NCBI GenBank assembly: GCA_031273325.1
Contig: JAISSB010000060.1
Location: forward strand, 1-53,455
DNA from: Treponema sp.
Lineage (GTDB): Bacteria; Spirochaetota; Spirochaetia; Treponematales; Breznakiellaceae
Direction: 5' to 3'
Length of the DNA stretch: 53,455 nt
A model generated the notes under the pieces. The model was not told where the DNA came from, ran no database searches, and saw only the letters and a program-made list of their open reading frames with translations. The translations under genes and the position numbers were made by a program. This document shows positions 1-8,517 of this stretch, one piece after another (positions within the stretch are counted from its first letter, which is position 1; each line of letters opens with the position of its first letter).

Positions 1-2
1 TT

Positions 3-305
3 GCCGGTTTGGTCAAAGCCAATGAATCAGCAAAGGTAAAGCAATCTAATCAAGCTCTTAATCTGTGGACAAAGGCGTTTGTCGACTCATCGGGACTTCC
101 CACATTCGAAATCCAAACAGCCTCTGTCTACCGGGAAAGAACGTATACGGCGGCGGAGCTGACTGACGACTTGTTCAGCATTATGCTGTGGAAGGGCGCT
201 CCCTCAAAAGTAATTACTTTTGAAGTAACGCAACCATCAGATGCTACAACTAAAATAATCTACAAGATTGATTATAGCGCTGTAACATTCACAGCCGCTT
301 CATAA
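3..305 (+). CDS. C-terminal part of an unidentified protein, cut by window start
   Basis: The reading frame is open to the left edge and ends in TAA at 303-305, so about 100 C-terminal residues are visible. A TTG at 9 is the first possible start but is probably internal. The residues are mixed hydrophilic and beta-prone (SVYRERTYTAAEL, SKVITFEVTQPSD), without membrane segments or a motif I recognise. A strong terminator follows 19 bases after the stop, which supports a real gene end. Function unknown. Confidence 0.5.
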   Translation, partial: AGLVKANESAKVKQSNQALNLWTKAFVDSSGLPTFEIQTASVYRERTYTAAELTDDLFSIMLWKGAPSKVITFEVTQPSDATTKIIYKIDYSAVTFTAAS

Positions 306-323
306 CAGTTTTATACCTGTTAT

Positions 324-350
324 AGCCTGCCTTCACGGCAGGCTTTTTTT
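324..350 (+). terminator. Intrinsic terminator
   Basis: A perfect 8-bp stem, AGCCTGCC and GGCAGGCT, encloses the loop TTCAC and is followed by six further T. It terminates the partial gene to its left. Confidence 0.85.
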
Positions 351-358
351 ATTACTTC

Positions 359-438
359 AGAGGTCTGTCCCCAAATGACAAGAGGTCTGTCCCCGAATCA
401 ATGGAGGGTCTTTCTCGAATCAACAGAGGTCTGTCCCC
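359..438. repeat. Cluster of AGAGGTCTGTCCCC repeats
   Basis: Three exact copies of AGAGGTCTGTCCCC (359-372, 381-394, 425-438) and one degraded copy near 404-415 sit between two terminators, spaced by short segments such as AATCAATGG. The reverse complement, GGGGACAGACCTCT, recurs throughout the window and is densest at 46.1 and 51.0 kb beside the RAYT gene. Confidence 0.8.
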
Positions 439-440
439 AT

Positions 441-472
441 AAAAAAAGGCTTCTCCGTGCGGAGAAGCCTTT
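441..472 (-). terminator. Intrinsic terminator of the DUF362 gene
   Basis: AAAGGCTTCTCC and GGAGAAGCCTTT form a 12-bp stem around GTGC. The A-run at 441-447 is the U-tract when read on the minus strand. It lies about 50 bases past the DUF362 stop. Confidence 0.85.
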
Positions 473-524
473 TGGGTATATGCAGAAAAAGCATGTACCA
501 GCTCTAAAAGCGGCTGATAGGAAA

Positions 525-1634
525 TTAGTGCATAGTAATTAATTCGTATTCGTTTGTACCTAAACCAATTTTTTCTGCATGGTTTGTTTGCCCGCGCCAG
601 TCGGTCGTTGGGTGAACGTCCGTGAAGTGATCATTGTGTGTTTGCGGCTTATCAAAAAGGATACTTCCTCCAAGTCCAGGAGCAGCATTCACTGCATCAA
701 TACAAGCTCGGTCGATAGCAACCGGATCAAAACTTGCAAATATTCCAATATCCGGAATGATCGCTGCGTCATTTTCTCCGTGACAATCACAGTAGGGAGA
801 TACTTGATTGACGATACTGATATGAAAATGTTGCCGATTATGCAGCACAGCGGCGGTGTATTCAGCAATTTTACAGCCAAGATCGTATGAACTTGACCCA
901 CTGTTATTTGCAATCGCATTAAACGTACAGACACCAATACACCGCCCGCACCCGACACAGCGGCTATGATCGATAGAAGCTTTTCCCTGTTCGTTAAAAC
1001 TAATCGCTTGATGATTACAGTATTTTGCACAACTTCGGCATCGTTTACAGAGACTTGTCTCAACGTCAGGCTTACCGTCATTGTGCATAATCATTTTACC
1101 GGCGCGGCTTCCGCTTCCCATGCCGATGTTTTTAAGCGCTCCGCCAAAACCAGACACTTCATGTCCCTTAAAATGGTTCAGCGAAATAATAATATCAGCG
1201 TCCATAATTGCCCGCCCGATCTTTGCAGTTTTACAGTACACGCCGTTCGGTACCGGAACATCCACTTCGTCAATGCCTTTCAATCCATCAGCAATAATAT
1301 TTTGACAGCCGGTTGACAGGGGCGTATAACCGTTTTCCATTGCCGCATCAAGATGAACAAGAGCATTATTCCGGCGCCCAACGTATAACGTATTACTATC
1401 CGTAAGGAACGGCATGCCGCCAAGTTTCTTGATGCGGTCTGCAAGAGTCTTTGCCCAATTCGGGCGCAAAAACGCAAGATTCCCCGGTTCACCAAAGTGA
1501 ATCTTGATAGCAGTAAACTTATTTTTAAAATCAATTTTTTCAATACCAGCCTTCGTGATCAACCGATCCATTTTCATGAGTAGACTCTCACCAACAGAAC
1601 AACGCATGGTAGTAAAATATACTATAGAACTCAT
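525..1634 (-). CDS. DUF362 domain protein with two [4Fe-4S] clusters
   Basis: The protein has 369 residues: a DUF362-type domain at about 1-185 (IKIHFGEPGN, TDSNTLYVGRR, LNHFKGHEVSGFGGALKNIG) followed by a ferredoxin module at about 190-245 with two CxxCxxCxxxC motifs (CKRCRSCAKYC, CVGCGRCIGVC). The family is cytoplasmic and presumed redox-active; its substrate is generally unknown. The start is well supported: GGAGG lies five bases before the ATG. The gene stands alone with its own terminator. It is diverged from nth by a 58-bp gap. The family call is firm; the role is not. Confidence 0.9.
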   Translation of the reverse strand: MSSIVYFTTMRCSVGESLLMKMDRLITKAGIEKIDFKNKFTAIKIHFGEPGNLAFLRPNWAKTLADRIKKLGGMPFLTDSNTLYVGRRNNALVHLDAAMENGYTPLSTGCQNIIADGLKGIDEVDVPVPNGVYCKTAKIGRAIMDADIIISLNHFKGHEVSGFGGALKNIGMGSGSRAGKMIMHNDGKPDVETSLCKRCRSCAKYCNHQAISFNEQGKASIDHSRCVGCGRCIGVCTFNAIANNSGSSSYDLGCKIAEYTAAVLHNRQHFHISIVNQVSPYCDCHGENDAAIIPDIGIFASFDPVAIDRACIDAVNAAPGLGGSILFDKPQTHNDHFTDVHPTTDWRGQTNHAEKIGLGTNEYELITMH

Positions 1635-1692
1635 AGAAACCTCCGTTTCTACTTATAGAAAATTTTAAAGAAAAAATCAAGGAGTTAACAAC

Positions 1693-2337
1693 ATGGATTG
1701 GGAATTAATATGTGCTGAGCTTGAACTGTGGATGAACAGTCTCGATCAAAAACCTTCGGTAACTGTTGTTGCCGAACAAACAAAGCATGAACCGTGGGCA
1801 GTCTTGCTTTCAACGGTGTTGAGTCTTCGGACACGAGACGCTGTGACGCTCGTTGCTTCGCATCGCTTACTTGCAGCAGCTCCCATTCCAGCGGCTTTGC
1901 TCGCTATGGAAGAAGAACAGATTGCGTCGCTTATATATCCTGTTGGTTTTTACCATACCAAAGCAAAAAGTCTTAAACGTATAGCAGAAATTCTCATTGA
2001 AACGTACGGAGGACAGGTTCCCTCAACGATGGAAGAACTGTTAGCGTTACCCGGCGTTGGAAGGAAAACTGCCAATTTAGTACTCATTGAAGCATTTGAC
2101 AAAGACGGTATCTGCGTTGACACGCATGTCCATAGGATTTGCAACCGTGCCGGATGGGTTGCAACCAAAAGTCCAGATCAGACCGAAACGGTGCTCCGTG
2201 CCGTACTTCCACTTCGCTATTGGAAACGTATCAACAGCTTTTTGGTACTGTACGGGCAACAGATATGCCGACCGGGAAAACCGCGTTGTTCTGTTTGTGT
2301 GATCAAAGCTTTTTGCACAAGCTATCAAAAACCATAA
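1693..2337 (+). CDS. nth: Endonuclease III, DNA glycosylase/AP lyase
   Basis: This 214-residue protein has the full endonuclease III layout. The helix-hairpin-helix LPGVGRKTAN carries the catalytic Lys, VDTHVHRI carries the catalytic Asp, and a C-terminal [4Fe-4S] loop has Cys spacing C-x6-C-x2-C-x5-C (CRPGKPRCSVCVIKAFC). It removes oxidised pyrimidines and cleaves abasic sites in base excision repair. Length matches E. coli Nth (211). AAGGAG precedes the ATG. The last 13 bases overlap the convergent UbiD gene, so the two 3' ends share coding DNA. Confidence 0.96.
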   Translation: MDWELICAELELWMNSLDQKPSVTVVAEQTKHEPWAVLLSTVLSLRTRDAVTLVASHRLLAAAPIPAALLAMEEEQIASLIYPVGFYHTKAKSLKRIAEILIETYGGQVPSTMEELLALPGVGRKTANLVLIEAFDKDGICVDTHVHRICNRAGWVATKSPDQTETVLRAVLPLRYWKRINSFLVLYGQQICRPGKPRCSVCVIKAFCTSYQKP

Positions 2338-3782
2338 TCTTTCCACCGCTTTTGTACATATTCAATCATAGCACTGTCCATAGTAAGTGGGTCCGGCCAT
2401 GGACGGGTATGTCCCTCAGCCGGACCCTTTCGTGTTGCGTCAATACCGATTCGGGTGCCGTAATGAGGAAGCGGGGACGCATGATCCAGTGCATCAAGCG
2501 GTCCATCAGAGAATTCAAAATCACGTCGTGCGTCAATATTATTAAAGGTATACCACGCTACTTCTGAAAGGTTATGTACCGCAACGGTAGAATCAACAAC
2601 AATAATTAACTTGGTATACATCATTTGTCCCATACCCCACAGAAAGTGCATGACTTTCCGCGCATGACCGGGGAACCGTTTTCGTATAGAAACGATGACG
2701 CAATTGTGAAATACTCCTTCAATCGGCATATTAAGATCAACGATTTCCGGACAAAGCTGTTTAAGGAGCGGCAAGAAAAGGCGTTCTGTTGCTTTTGCAA
2801 GCCAACAATCTTCTTTTGGGGGAATTCCTACAACCGTTGCAGGATACACCGGGTTTTTCCGGTGGGTGATCCGTTGCAAATGAAAAACCGGATAGTAATC
2901 GGGCAAAGAATAAAACCCGGTATGATCGCCAAACGGTCCTTCAAGCCGCAATTCTTGAGGATCCACATAGCCTTCAAGGATAAATTCCGCGTCTGCAGGA
3001 ATGAGCAGACTGCTCAAGGTAGCTTGGCTAACTTCCGCCGGCTTACCGCGGAGAAAACCAGCAAAAAGCATCTCCCATATTCCCGGTGGCAACGGTGCCG
3101 TTGAAGCATAAGTAACTGCTGGATCACAACCAAGAGCAACTGCAACCGGCATTCGCTCGCCGCGCATTTTATATTTCTCAAAATATGCCGCCCCGTCTTT
3201 ATGAATATGCCAATGCATACCAGCAGTTTTATTATCATAGATTTGCATACGGTACATTCCAACGTTCCGTGCATTCGTTTCCGGATCTTCGGTACACACT
3301 AACGGTAACGTTAAGAAAGGTCCACCGTCCTGCGGCCAACATGTAAGAATTGGCAGACTTTCAAATCCGCTTTCGTCATCAATAATCTCTTGACAGAGGG
3401 GTTTTGTAATTTTTTTAGGCATTAATGCGCGAGCAAGCGGAAGTTTTGCAAGTGCCGAAGGGACAGCTTTAACAAGGTCAAAGAGCTTCAATGACCGCGT
3501 TTGAGTCCACAGCCACACCATTAACGCTTCAATTTCAGAAGCTTTTTCCTCTAAAGTATGCGCTCCAAGCGCCGCAGCCATTCGTTGCTCACTGCCGAAT
3601 GCGTTAATTAACAGCGGATACGGAGACCCTTGAACATGCTCAAAGAGAAGCGCCGGACCCTGTTGGACACGGGTAGCAATTTCTGTAATCTCCCATTTAG
3701 GAGAAACTTCTATACTAATTCGCTTGAGAAGAGATTTTTGTTCAAGGACATCGATAAAATCTTGAAGATCACGGTATGCCAT
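2325..3782 (-). CDS. UbiD family prenyl-FMN-dependent decarboxylase
   Basis: About 485 residues, close to E. coli UbiD (497). Typical stretches are MAYRDLQDFI at the N-terminus, MHWHIHKDGA (central metal/prFMN region), EGPFGDHTGFY, and a C-terminal GIDATRKGP. These enzymes decarboxylate aromatic or alpha,beta-unsaturated acids using prenylated FMN made by UbiX. UbiX is not in this window and the substrate cannot be read from sequence. I chose the ATG at 3782 over the one at 3797 because the family starts MxYRDL, and TATACT ends five bases before it with no Shine-Dalgarno, suggesting a leaderless message. Its 3' end overlaps nth. Confidence 0.88.
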   Translation of the reverse strand: MAYRDLQDFIDVLEQKSLLKRISIEVSPKWEITEIATRVQQGPALLFEHVQGSPYPLLINAFGSEQRMAAALGAHTLEEKASEIEALMVWLWTQTRSLKLFDLVKAVPSALAKLPLARALMPKKITKPLCQEIIDDESGFESLPILTCWPQDGGPFLTLPLVCTEDPETNARNVGMYRMQIYDNKTAGMHWHIHKDGAAYFEKYKMRGERMPVAVALGCDPAVTYASTAPLPPGIWEMLFAGFLRGKPAEVSQATLSSLLIPADAEFILEGYVDPQELRLEGPFGDHTGFYSLPDYYPVFHLQRITHRKNPVYPATVVGIPPKEDCWLAKATERLFLPLLKQLCPEIVDLNMPIEGVFHNCVIVSIRKRFPGHARKVMHFLWGMGQMMYTKLIIVVDSTVAVHNLSEVAWYTFNNIDARRDFEFSDGPLDALDHASPLPHYGTRIGIDATRKGPAEGHTRPWPDPLTMDSAMIEYVQKRWKDYGF

Positions 3783-3840
3783 ACGAAAGTATAGCATAGA
3801 TGCTCTGCGTCAGAAAGCAGTGAAGGTCTGTCCCCGCTGG

Positions 3841-3980
3841 TTCACGATTTCACCAAGCTGAGTATGTTTGCAGGAGTACTGTGGGAGATCAGGACAGAGT
3901 CCTCGCAGCTGAATATGTCGAGATACTTGTAGGGAGTTGCGGGATGTTCATTCCCAGCCTCTTTCAACAGATTGCTACCC
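3841..3980 (-). pseudogene. Internal fragment of an IS200/IS605-type tnpB
   Basis: Found by comparison inside the window: this stretch matches 28330-28480 of the larger tnpB relic on the same strand. Shared blocks include CACGATTTCACC, GGGAGATCAGGAC and GAGATACTTGTAGG. One minus frame gives YKYLD and SVLISHS, matching YKYLHKF and SVLISPQ of the other copy. Only about 45 residues survive, with no ends. It lies in the 490-bp gap between the UbiD gene and the vWA gene. Confidence 0.75.
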
Positions 3981-3997
3981 GTGTAGAGCGGGGAAGT

Positions 3998-4108
3998 AAA
4001 ATCACGTGATATTTATCGTTTGCAAGGTGCAAATAAAAAAAATCACGTGATGTTTATCGTTTGCAAGGTGCAAATAACAAAAATCACGTGATGTTTATCG
4101 TTTGCAGA
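3998..4108 (+). repeat. 41-bp tandem repeat, about 2.7 units
   Basis: ATCACGTGAT, a perfect 10-bp palindrome, occurs at 4001, 4042 and 4083, giving an exact 41-bp period. Each unit continues with TTTATCGTTTGCAAGGTGCAAATAA-like sequence in which TTTGCA and TGCAAA form a second inverted repeat. The last unit breaks off into GGGACAGACCTC. A sister array with the same period lies at 46613-46695. Confidence 0.9.
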
Positions 4109-4110
4109 AT

Positions 4111-4202
4111 GGGACAGACCTCAAAAGAAGACGGGTTTCTCAATGGGGGGACAGACCTCAAATCCTCTTAAGAGAAGTCACCCTTGTAAGGGGACAGACC
4201 TC
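4111..4202. repeat. Cluster of GGGGACAGACCTC repeats
   Basis: Three copies of (G)GGGACAGACCTCAAA lie at about 4111-4123, 4147-4160 and 4190-4203, all in the same orientation, directly upstream of the vWA gene promoter region. A copy in the opposite orientation, GAAGGTCTGTCCCC, is at 3822-3835. Confidence 0.85.
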
Positions 4203-4274
4203 AAAAGTAGGTTGTTTTAAACAGGCAGTTGATTTAGTATGTATAGTATACATTTATTATATAAGGATAACGTT

Positions 4275-5753
4275 ATGAAATTAATTATTAAATTAATGGG
4301 TTTAACAGTGCTTACGGCGCTGTTTTTCAGCGCTTGCTTACTTGAAGACCCATTTGATCCCGGTACCAGTACTCCCGGTACTCCTAGTACTCCCACTCCC
4401 CAATCCGGAGTCTACGTTGGACTCATTACCTTTGCCGGTAATGCAACAGATTGGACGAACGGTCCGATTTATCTTGATCTCTCCAATCGAAACAAGATTA
4501 TTGACTGGATAGACACCGCGTATGCATCTACTCAAAATGGAACTGCGCTTTTCTATGCTGTGCATAAAGCTTTTGCTCAATTGACTGCAAACGAATCTCA
4601 ACTGCCCGCTGACCTTGAAAAGGTAAATGTCGTTACGTTTACCGACGGATTAGACACCAGCTCTTATGGAGCTTCACGAGATAATCCTATTGAAGATAAA
4701 GTAAAGGTAGAAGATGCTGACTATCCACCGTATATCCAACAGCAAATTAACAGCAGACAAATCAAAGGAAAGCCAATCACTGCCTATTCAATTGGAGTAA
4801 AGGGAAATGATGTAGACAATGATACTGCTTTCATAAACAATTTAAATAACATTGCAAGCGCGAATAATGCCAATGTATTGGACGATTTTACTACAGTACA
4901 AAATACCTTTACAGACATTGCAAGTAACATGAATATCGTCACCGTGACTTCAAGATTTACTGTGGTAACAACAAAGTTAAGTCCCGGAACTAAAGTCCGG
5001 ATGGTTTTTGATAATCCGACGAATGCCATAAATTCTACATCATATCTTGAAGGTACCATAGCGGATTCTGGCGGATATTCGCTCACAGATATCGAATATA
5101 CTGGACTCAATTCTTTAACGGGGAGGGGGCCGGTAGCAGGAACAGAAAAAGGAACGGAAGTTAGTTTCATAATTAACGGTTTGAGTATTGATTTAACGAA
5201 GATAACTCCACAGCAATATTTGTATAAAAATGATTCAAATGGCTGGACTTTAAATAGTGAATATAGAACGGACAGTGCGGTTTCTACCACCGTTGAAAAA
5301 CATTCTTCCGTTGTATATATCGTGCTTGATACAAGTTCTTCGCTGAATGCAAATGTTGGAGATGTAAAAGAAGCGGCAAAATTGTTTGTTCATTTGTTAT
5401 ACAATCAATCAATAGCAGGGGATAATCCGTCCAGCCCTCTCCCAAGCGATAGTGCTATTATTAACATTCGAAATAATAGCGATAAAAAAATACTGTCATG
5501 GGCAGTGTATGACGCGATTTATACTACTGTCGTACATTCCGGCGGTGAAATTGCTATAAATGACAATCGACAAATATCGGTAAATCCGGGGGCATACTAC
5601 GTCAATGTACAAATTGCTCAGCCTGATCCAATTAATCCTGAATATTTTCAGTTCAGTTTCTACTCTCCTCCTGAAGATGATACTAACTTTAGTCTCATAA
5701 GTGGCGAAACGAAAATTTTGAACTTTAACAGAGGCACTGAAGACGATTTCTGA
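4275..5753 (+). CDS. vWA-type lipoprotein with MIDAS motifs in permuted order
   Basis: A lipoprotein signal peptide ends FFSAC (Cys21), followed by a Ser/Thr/Pro-rich linker (22-44). Residues 45-220 look like the later part of a von Willebrand factor A domain: VGLITFAG, a GTAL turn (89-92) and VVTFTDGLD (119-127), the usual second and third metal-site motifs. The first motif, DxSxS, is not before them; instead VVYIVLDTSSSLNAN occurs at about 346-360. A middle domain (225-335) is unidentified. The start at 4275 has AAGGA upstream and gives a clean signal peptide; the earlier ATG at 4239 does not. Probably envelope-anchored; ligand unknown. Confidence 0.8.
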   Translation: MKLIIKLMGLTVLTALFFSACLLEDPFDPGTSTPGTPSTPTPQSGVYVGLITFAGNATDWTNGPIYLDLSNRNKIIDWIDTAYASTQNGTALFYAVHKAFAQLTANESQLPADLEKVNVVTFTDGLDTSSYGASRDNPIEDKVKVEDADYPPYIQQQINSRQIKGKPITAYSIGVKGNDVDNDTAFINNLNNIASANNANVLDDFTTVQNTFTDIASNMNIVTVTSRFTVVTTKLSPGTKVRMVFDNPTNAINSTSYLEGTIADSGGYSLTDIEYTGLNSLTGRGPVAGTEKGTEVSFIINGLSIDLTKITPQQYLYKNDSNGWTLNSEYRTDSAVSTTVEKHSSVVYIVLDTSSSLNANVGDVKEAAKLFVHLLYNQSIAGDNPSSPLPSDSAIINIRNNSDKKILSWAVYDAIYTTVVHSGGEIAINDNRQISVNPGAYYVNVQIAQPDPINPEYFQFSFYSPPEDDTNFSLISGETKILNFNRGTEDDF

Positions 5754-5803
5754 TCCCAATTAAGCTAGTTGTTTAAACTAATTTTCTTCGCTATCATGAC
5801 AGT

Positions 5804-6466
5804 GTGATAGCGATTTTTTTATTTGTGGTTTCTTTACCGCTTTTTGGGCAGGACATTGTTACCGCTGAACGGTATCTTGAGATGGTTTCTCAACGGTATA
5901 CGAGCATTCAGGATTATGAAGCAAAGATTAATATACGGTCGGGAACAACGGAGATGACGGGAACGGTGGCGCATGTTGCCCCGTCTTTCCTTCGGCTTGA
6001 TTTTACCCGTCCCGCGAATCAGGTGATTGTCTTCAATGGGGACCAACTCACGGTCTATCTTCCGGAATATCAAGCAGTGCTTAATCAAGCGGTAACCGAA
6101 GCAAATCGGAATTCAAGCGCTTCATTGGCAACGGCGCGAGGCTTGAGTATGCTCCGGCGGAATTATACGACGTCATATCTGACCGGTCCTGATTCTCAAC
6201 CGTTAGAAACGGGCTCAAAAGAACTCGTGATAAAACTGAAGCTGTCGCGGCGCTCGTCCTCTGAAGGGTTCCGGGAATTAACGCTGAGTATTGACCCGGA
6301 GACCTACTTAATTCGGCGGATTGAAGGGAGAACGGTAACGGATACATTGGTCCGCTTTGATTTTAGTGCTGTTAAAATAAATCAAGGAATTCCTGAACAA
6401 CGGTTTATGTACGATTCGCCCAGTTCGGCAAGCATGTACAATAATTTTTTGTTCCGCAATCAATGA
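5804..6466 (+). CDS. LolA-like outer-membrane lipoprotein carrier / sorting protein
   Basis: 220 residues with a signal peptide (FLFVVSLPLFGQ). The mature part matches the LolA/DUF4292 beta-sheet fold: YLEMVSQRYTSIQDYEAKI near the start, SFLRLDFTRPANQVIVFNGD in the middle, and LSIDPETYLIRRIEG near the end. LolA shuttles lipoproteins across the periplasm. It starts at GTG 5804; no ATG is available in frame, and the ATG at 5796 in another frame stops at once. It is followed after 7 bases by the ferredoxin gene, so it may head that operon. Assignment is to the fold; the role is inferred. Confidence 0.75.
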   Translation: MIAIFLFVVSLPLFGQDIVTAERYLEMVSQRYTSIQDYEAKINIRSGTTEMTGTVAHVAPSFLRLDFTRPANQVIVFNGDQLTVYLPEYQAVLNQAVTEANRNSSASLATARGLSMLRRNYTTSYLTGPDSQPLETGSKELVIKLKLSRRSSSEGFRELTLSIDPETYLIRRIEGRTVTDTLVRFDFSAVKINQGIPEQRFMYDSPSSASMYNNFLFRNQ

Positions 6467-6473
6467 GGGTACT

Positions 6474-6689
6474 ATGGCAAGAAAAGGAATAATTTTTGTT
6501 GATCAAGCACTGTGTAAAGGGTGCTTTTTGTGTGAGCGTGCATGCCCGGTCGGCGTGTTAGGAAAAGGCAGCGCAATAAATGCGTTGGGAAATTATCCGA
6601 TAAATGTGATGCACGCAGAAAAATGTATCGCGTGCGGGAACTGTTATACGGTATGCCCGGATGTTTGTATTGAGGTACGGTATGCCTGA
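6474..6689 (+). CDS. korD: 2-oxoacid:ferredoxin oxidoreductase delta (ferredoxin) subunit
   Basis: A 71-residue bacterial-type 2[4Fe-4S] ferredoxin with CKGCFLCERACP and CIACGNCYTVCPD. It overlaps the next gene by 8 bases, the usual arrangement of the delta and alpha subunits of 2-oxoglutarate or branched-chain 2-oxoacid:ferredoxin oxidoreductases. It would carry electrons out of the enzyme. KorD and VorC cannot be told apart by sequence alone. Confidence 0.85.
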   Translation: MARKGIIFVDQALCKGCFLCERACPVGVLGKGSAINALGNYPINVMHAEKCIACGNCYTVCPDVCIEVRYA

Positions 6690-7737
6690 AAAAGTGTTAA
6701 TGAAAGGAAATGAGGCGATTGCAAAAGCAGCAATCCTCGCGGGTTGTCAAGTTTATTTTGGTTATCCTATTACCCCGCAAAATGAATTGATTGCCTATAT
6801 GGCTCGAGTTATGCTTGAACGGAAACGGGTATTTATTCAAGCGGAAAGCGAAACAGCAGCGATCAATATGGTCTACGGAGCCTCAGCGGCGGGAGCACGC
6901 GCGATGACTTCATCTTCAAGTCCGGGGATGAGCCTCAAACAGGAAGGGATCAGTTATGCAGCAGGGGCAGATATTCCCCTCGTAGTCGTAAATGTCGTAC
7001 GCGGCGGTCCTGGTCTTGGTTCTATTGCACCGGCTCAAAGCGATTACTTTCAATCAACCCGCGGCGGAGGACATGGCGATTACCGGTCGATTGTTCTTGC
7101 TCCAAAGAGTGTACAGGAATGTGCCGATTTGACGTATCTGGCATTTGATCTTGCCGATAAATACCGGATGCCGGTTATTATTCTTGCCGACGGTATGATT
7201 GGGCAGATGATGGAAGGAGTTGAACTGCCTCCGGAAATTCCCCCTGAAAAACTTTCAAAGCGGACGTGGACGGTAGGAAATATGGATAACCGCCCGGCAC
7301 GGCATTTAACGTCACTCAATTTGGTTCCTGAAGAACTGGAAGCTAAGACAAAAGCACGCTTTATGCGCTATGAAACGGTAAAGAAAGATGAAACCCGCTA
7401 CGAGTACAGTGCAGCACCGGGAGCGGTACTGACAGTGGTTGCCTACGGTACGGCTGCTCGTGTTGTCCAAGGAGCAGTACGGCAAGCAAAACAGGAAGGA
7501 ATTCCGGTTAACATCCTGAGACCGATCAGCTTGTGGCCGTTCCCAACAGAAATATTGTCGAATATCGCGGAATCAGGCCACCCGTTTCTCACGGTGGAAA
7601 TGAGTTTAGGACAGTTAGTTGAAGATGTGCGGCTTGCAGTACTTGGCAAAGCACCGGTCCATTTGTTAGGACATAGCGGCGGGGTTATTCCGACAGAAGA
7701 AGAAGTGTTTGCTGAAATTAAACGAATAAGTAGATAA
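6682..7737 (+). CDS. korA: 2-oxoacid:ferredoxin oxidoreductase alpha subunit
   Basis: About 351 residues from the ATG at 6682, which overlaps the ferredoxin stop. Pyrimidine-domain motifs of the alpha subunit are clear: FGYPITPQNELI, EAINM-like ETAAINMVYGAS, TSSSSPGMSLKQEGISYA, and a C-terminal domain II with VAYGTAARVV and ILRPISLWPFP. The complex oxidatively decarboxylates a 2-oxoacid to an acyl-CoA while reducing ferredoxin. The TPP-binding beta subunit and the gamma subunit normally follow, but infA comes 9 bases later. Either they are encoded elsewhere or this is a remnant operon. Confidence 0.88.
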   Translation: MPEKVLMKGNEAIAKAAILAGCQVYFGYPITPQNELIAYMARVMLERKRVFIQAESETAAINMVYGASAAGARAMTSSSSPGMSLKQEGISYAAGADIPLVVVNVVRGGPGLGSIAPAQSDYFQSTRGGGHGDYRSIVLAPKSVQECADLTYLAFDLADKYRMPVIILADGMIGQMMEGVELPPEIPPEKLSKRTWTVGNMDNRPARHLTSLNLVPEELEAKTKARFMRYETVKKDETRYEYSAAPGAVLTVVAYGTAARVVQGAVRQAKQEGIPVNILRPISLWPFPTEILSNIAESGHPFLTVEMSLGQLVEDVRLAVLGKAPVHLLGHSGGVIPTEEEVFAEIKRISR

Positions 7738-7746
7738 GGAGTATAT

Positions 7747-7971
7747 ATGTCTAAAGAAGAAGCTATAGAAGTAGCAGGTGTTGTTAAAGAAGCGCTTCCC
7801 AACACTATGTTTAGAGTAGAATTAGATAATCAAAATGGGCATAAAATTTTAGCTCATCTTTCTGGAAAAATGAGAAAACATTATATTCGTATTGTACCCG
7901 GCGATCGGGTGAAAATTGCTCTTTCCCCCTATGACTTGAGCCGCGGGCGAATCATTTACCGTGAGCATTAA
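7747..7971 (+). CDS. infA: Translation initiation factor IF-1
   Basis: 74 residues forming a single S1/OB fold: [64 protein letters not shown]. This is the complete IF-1 signature. AAGGAG lies upstream of the ATG. It follows korA by 9 bases and its last 20 bases overlap the convergent Smr gene. IF-1 helps IF-2 and IF-3 place the initiator tRNA on the 30S subunit. Confidence 0.96.
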   Translation: MSKEEAIEVAGVVKEALPNTMFRVELDNQNGHKILAHLSGKMRKHYIRIVPGDRVKIALSPYDLSRGRIIYREH

Positions 7972-8488
7972 CCGTTTCTTTTTTAAGTAAAACCCACGTT
8001 GCACCAGTTCCTCCTGCCGAAGCACATTCATAGCCGCTTTTTCCTACAAAAGGGCAAAGTTCTATGAATCTCAAGGTTATTTTTTGTAAAACACATTCTT
8101 GTTCACAGTGGTTTCCCTTTCCATGTATAATGACAACTTTTTCAAATCTATTTTTTTTACTTTCCTCAAAAAAGTTTTCAAGTTCATTCCATGCCTGATC
8201 ACGGGTTAAGCCATGCAGGTCTAAGACTGCATCAGGTGTTTTGTGTATCACCATAGTAGCATGCTGATATTTGGACTGTTCCCGTTCTGTTTCTTCAGCA
8301 GCATCTTTGTCGTACACCCCGTATTTTCGAATCCATTCGGTGATAGGATTTACTCGCTTTTGCTCGGGTTCCGGCTGAACTTTCTTATGTTTTTTGGCTT
8401 GAGGAATTGCCGTTTGCCGATCCCATGCGTCAAGAATGTCACCAAATGTTTGTTTTTTCTGTTTGGTAGGAGCTTTTTTCTGTGCCAT
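7952..8488 (-). CDS. Smr domain protein
   Basis: 178 residues. A basic, Gln/Lys-rich N-terminal half (1-85) precedes an Smr domain at about 88-178 with the [12 protein letters not shown] motif, [10 protein letters not shown] (TGxGxH equivalent), and [11 protein letters not shown]. Smr domains bind or cut nucleic acid; stand-alone versions include ribosome-collision nucleases. No Shine-Dalgarno is seen and TATACT directly abuts the ATG, so the start is uncertain. It is 29 bases downstream of the UMP kinase gene on the same strand and probably cotranscribed. Confidence 0.85.
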   Translation of the reverse strand: MAQKKAPTKQKKQTFGDILDAWDRQTAIPQAKKHKKVQPEPEQKRVNPITEWIRKYGVYDKDAAEETEREQSKYQHATMVIHKTPDAVLDLHGLTRDQAWNELENFFEESKKNRFEKVVIIHGKGNHCEQECVLQKITLRFIELCPFVGKSGYECASAGGTGATWVLLKKETVNAHGK

Positions 8489-8517
8489 AGTATATCATCT
8501 ATAGCTGCTCCCTATAT

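Noticed and set aside
3890-3920. GGACAGAGTCCTC as another copy of the GGGACAG repeat
   Set aside because: It aligns better with GGACTGAGC of the tnpB relic at 28.4 kb; the likeness is coincidental.
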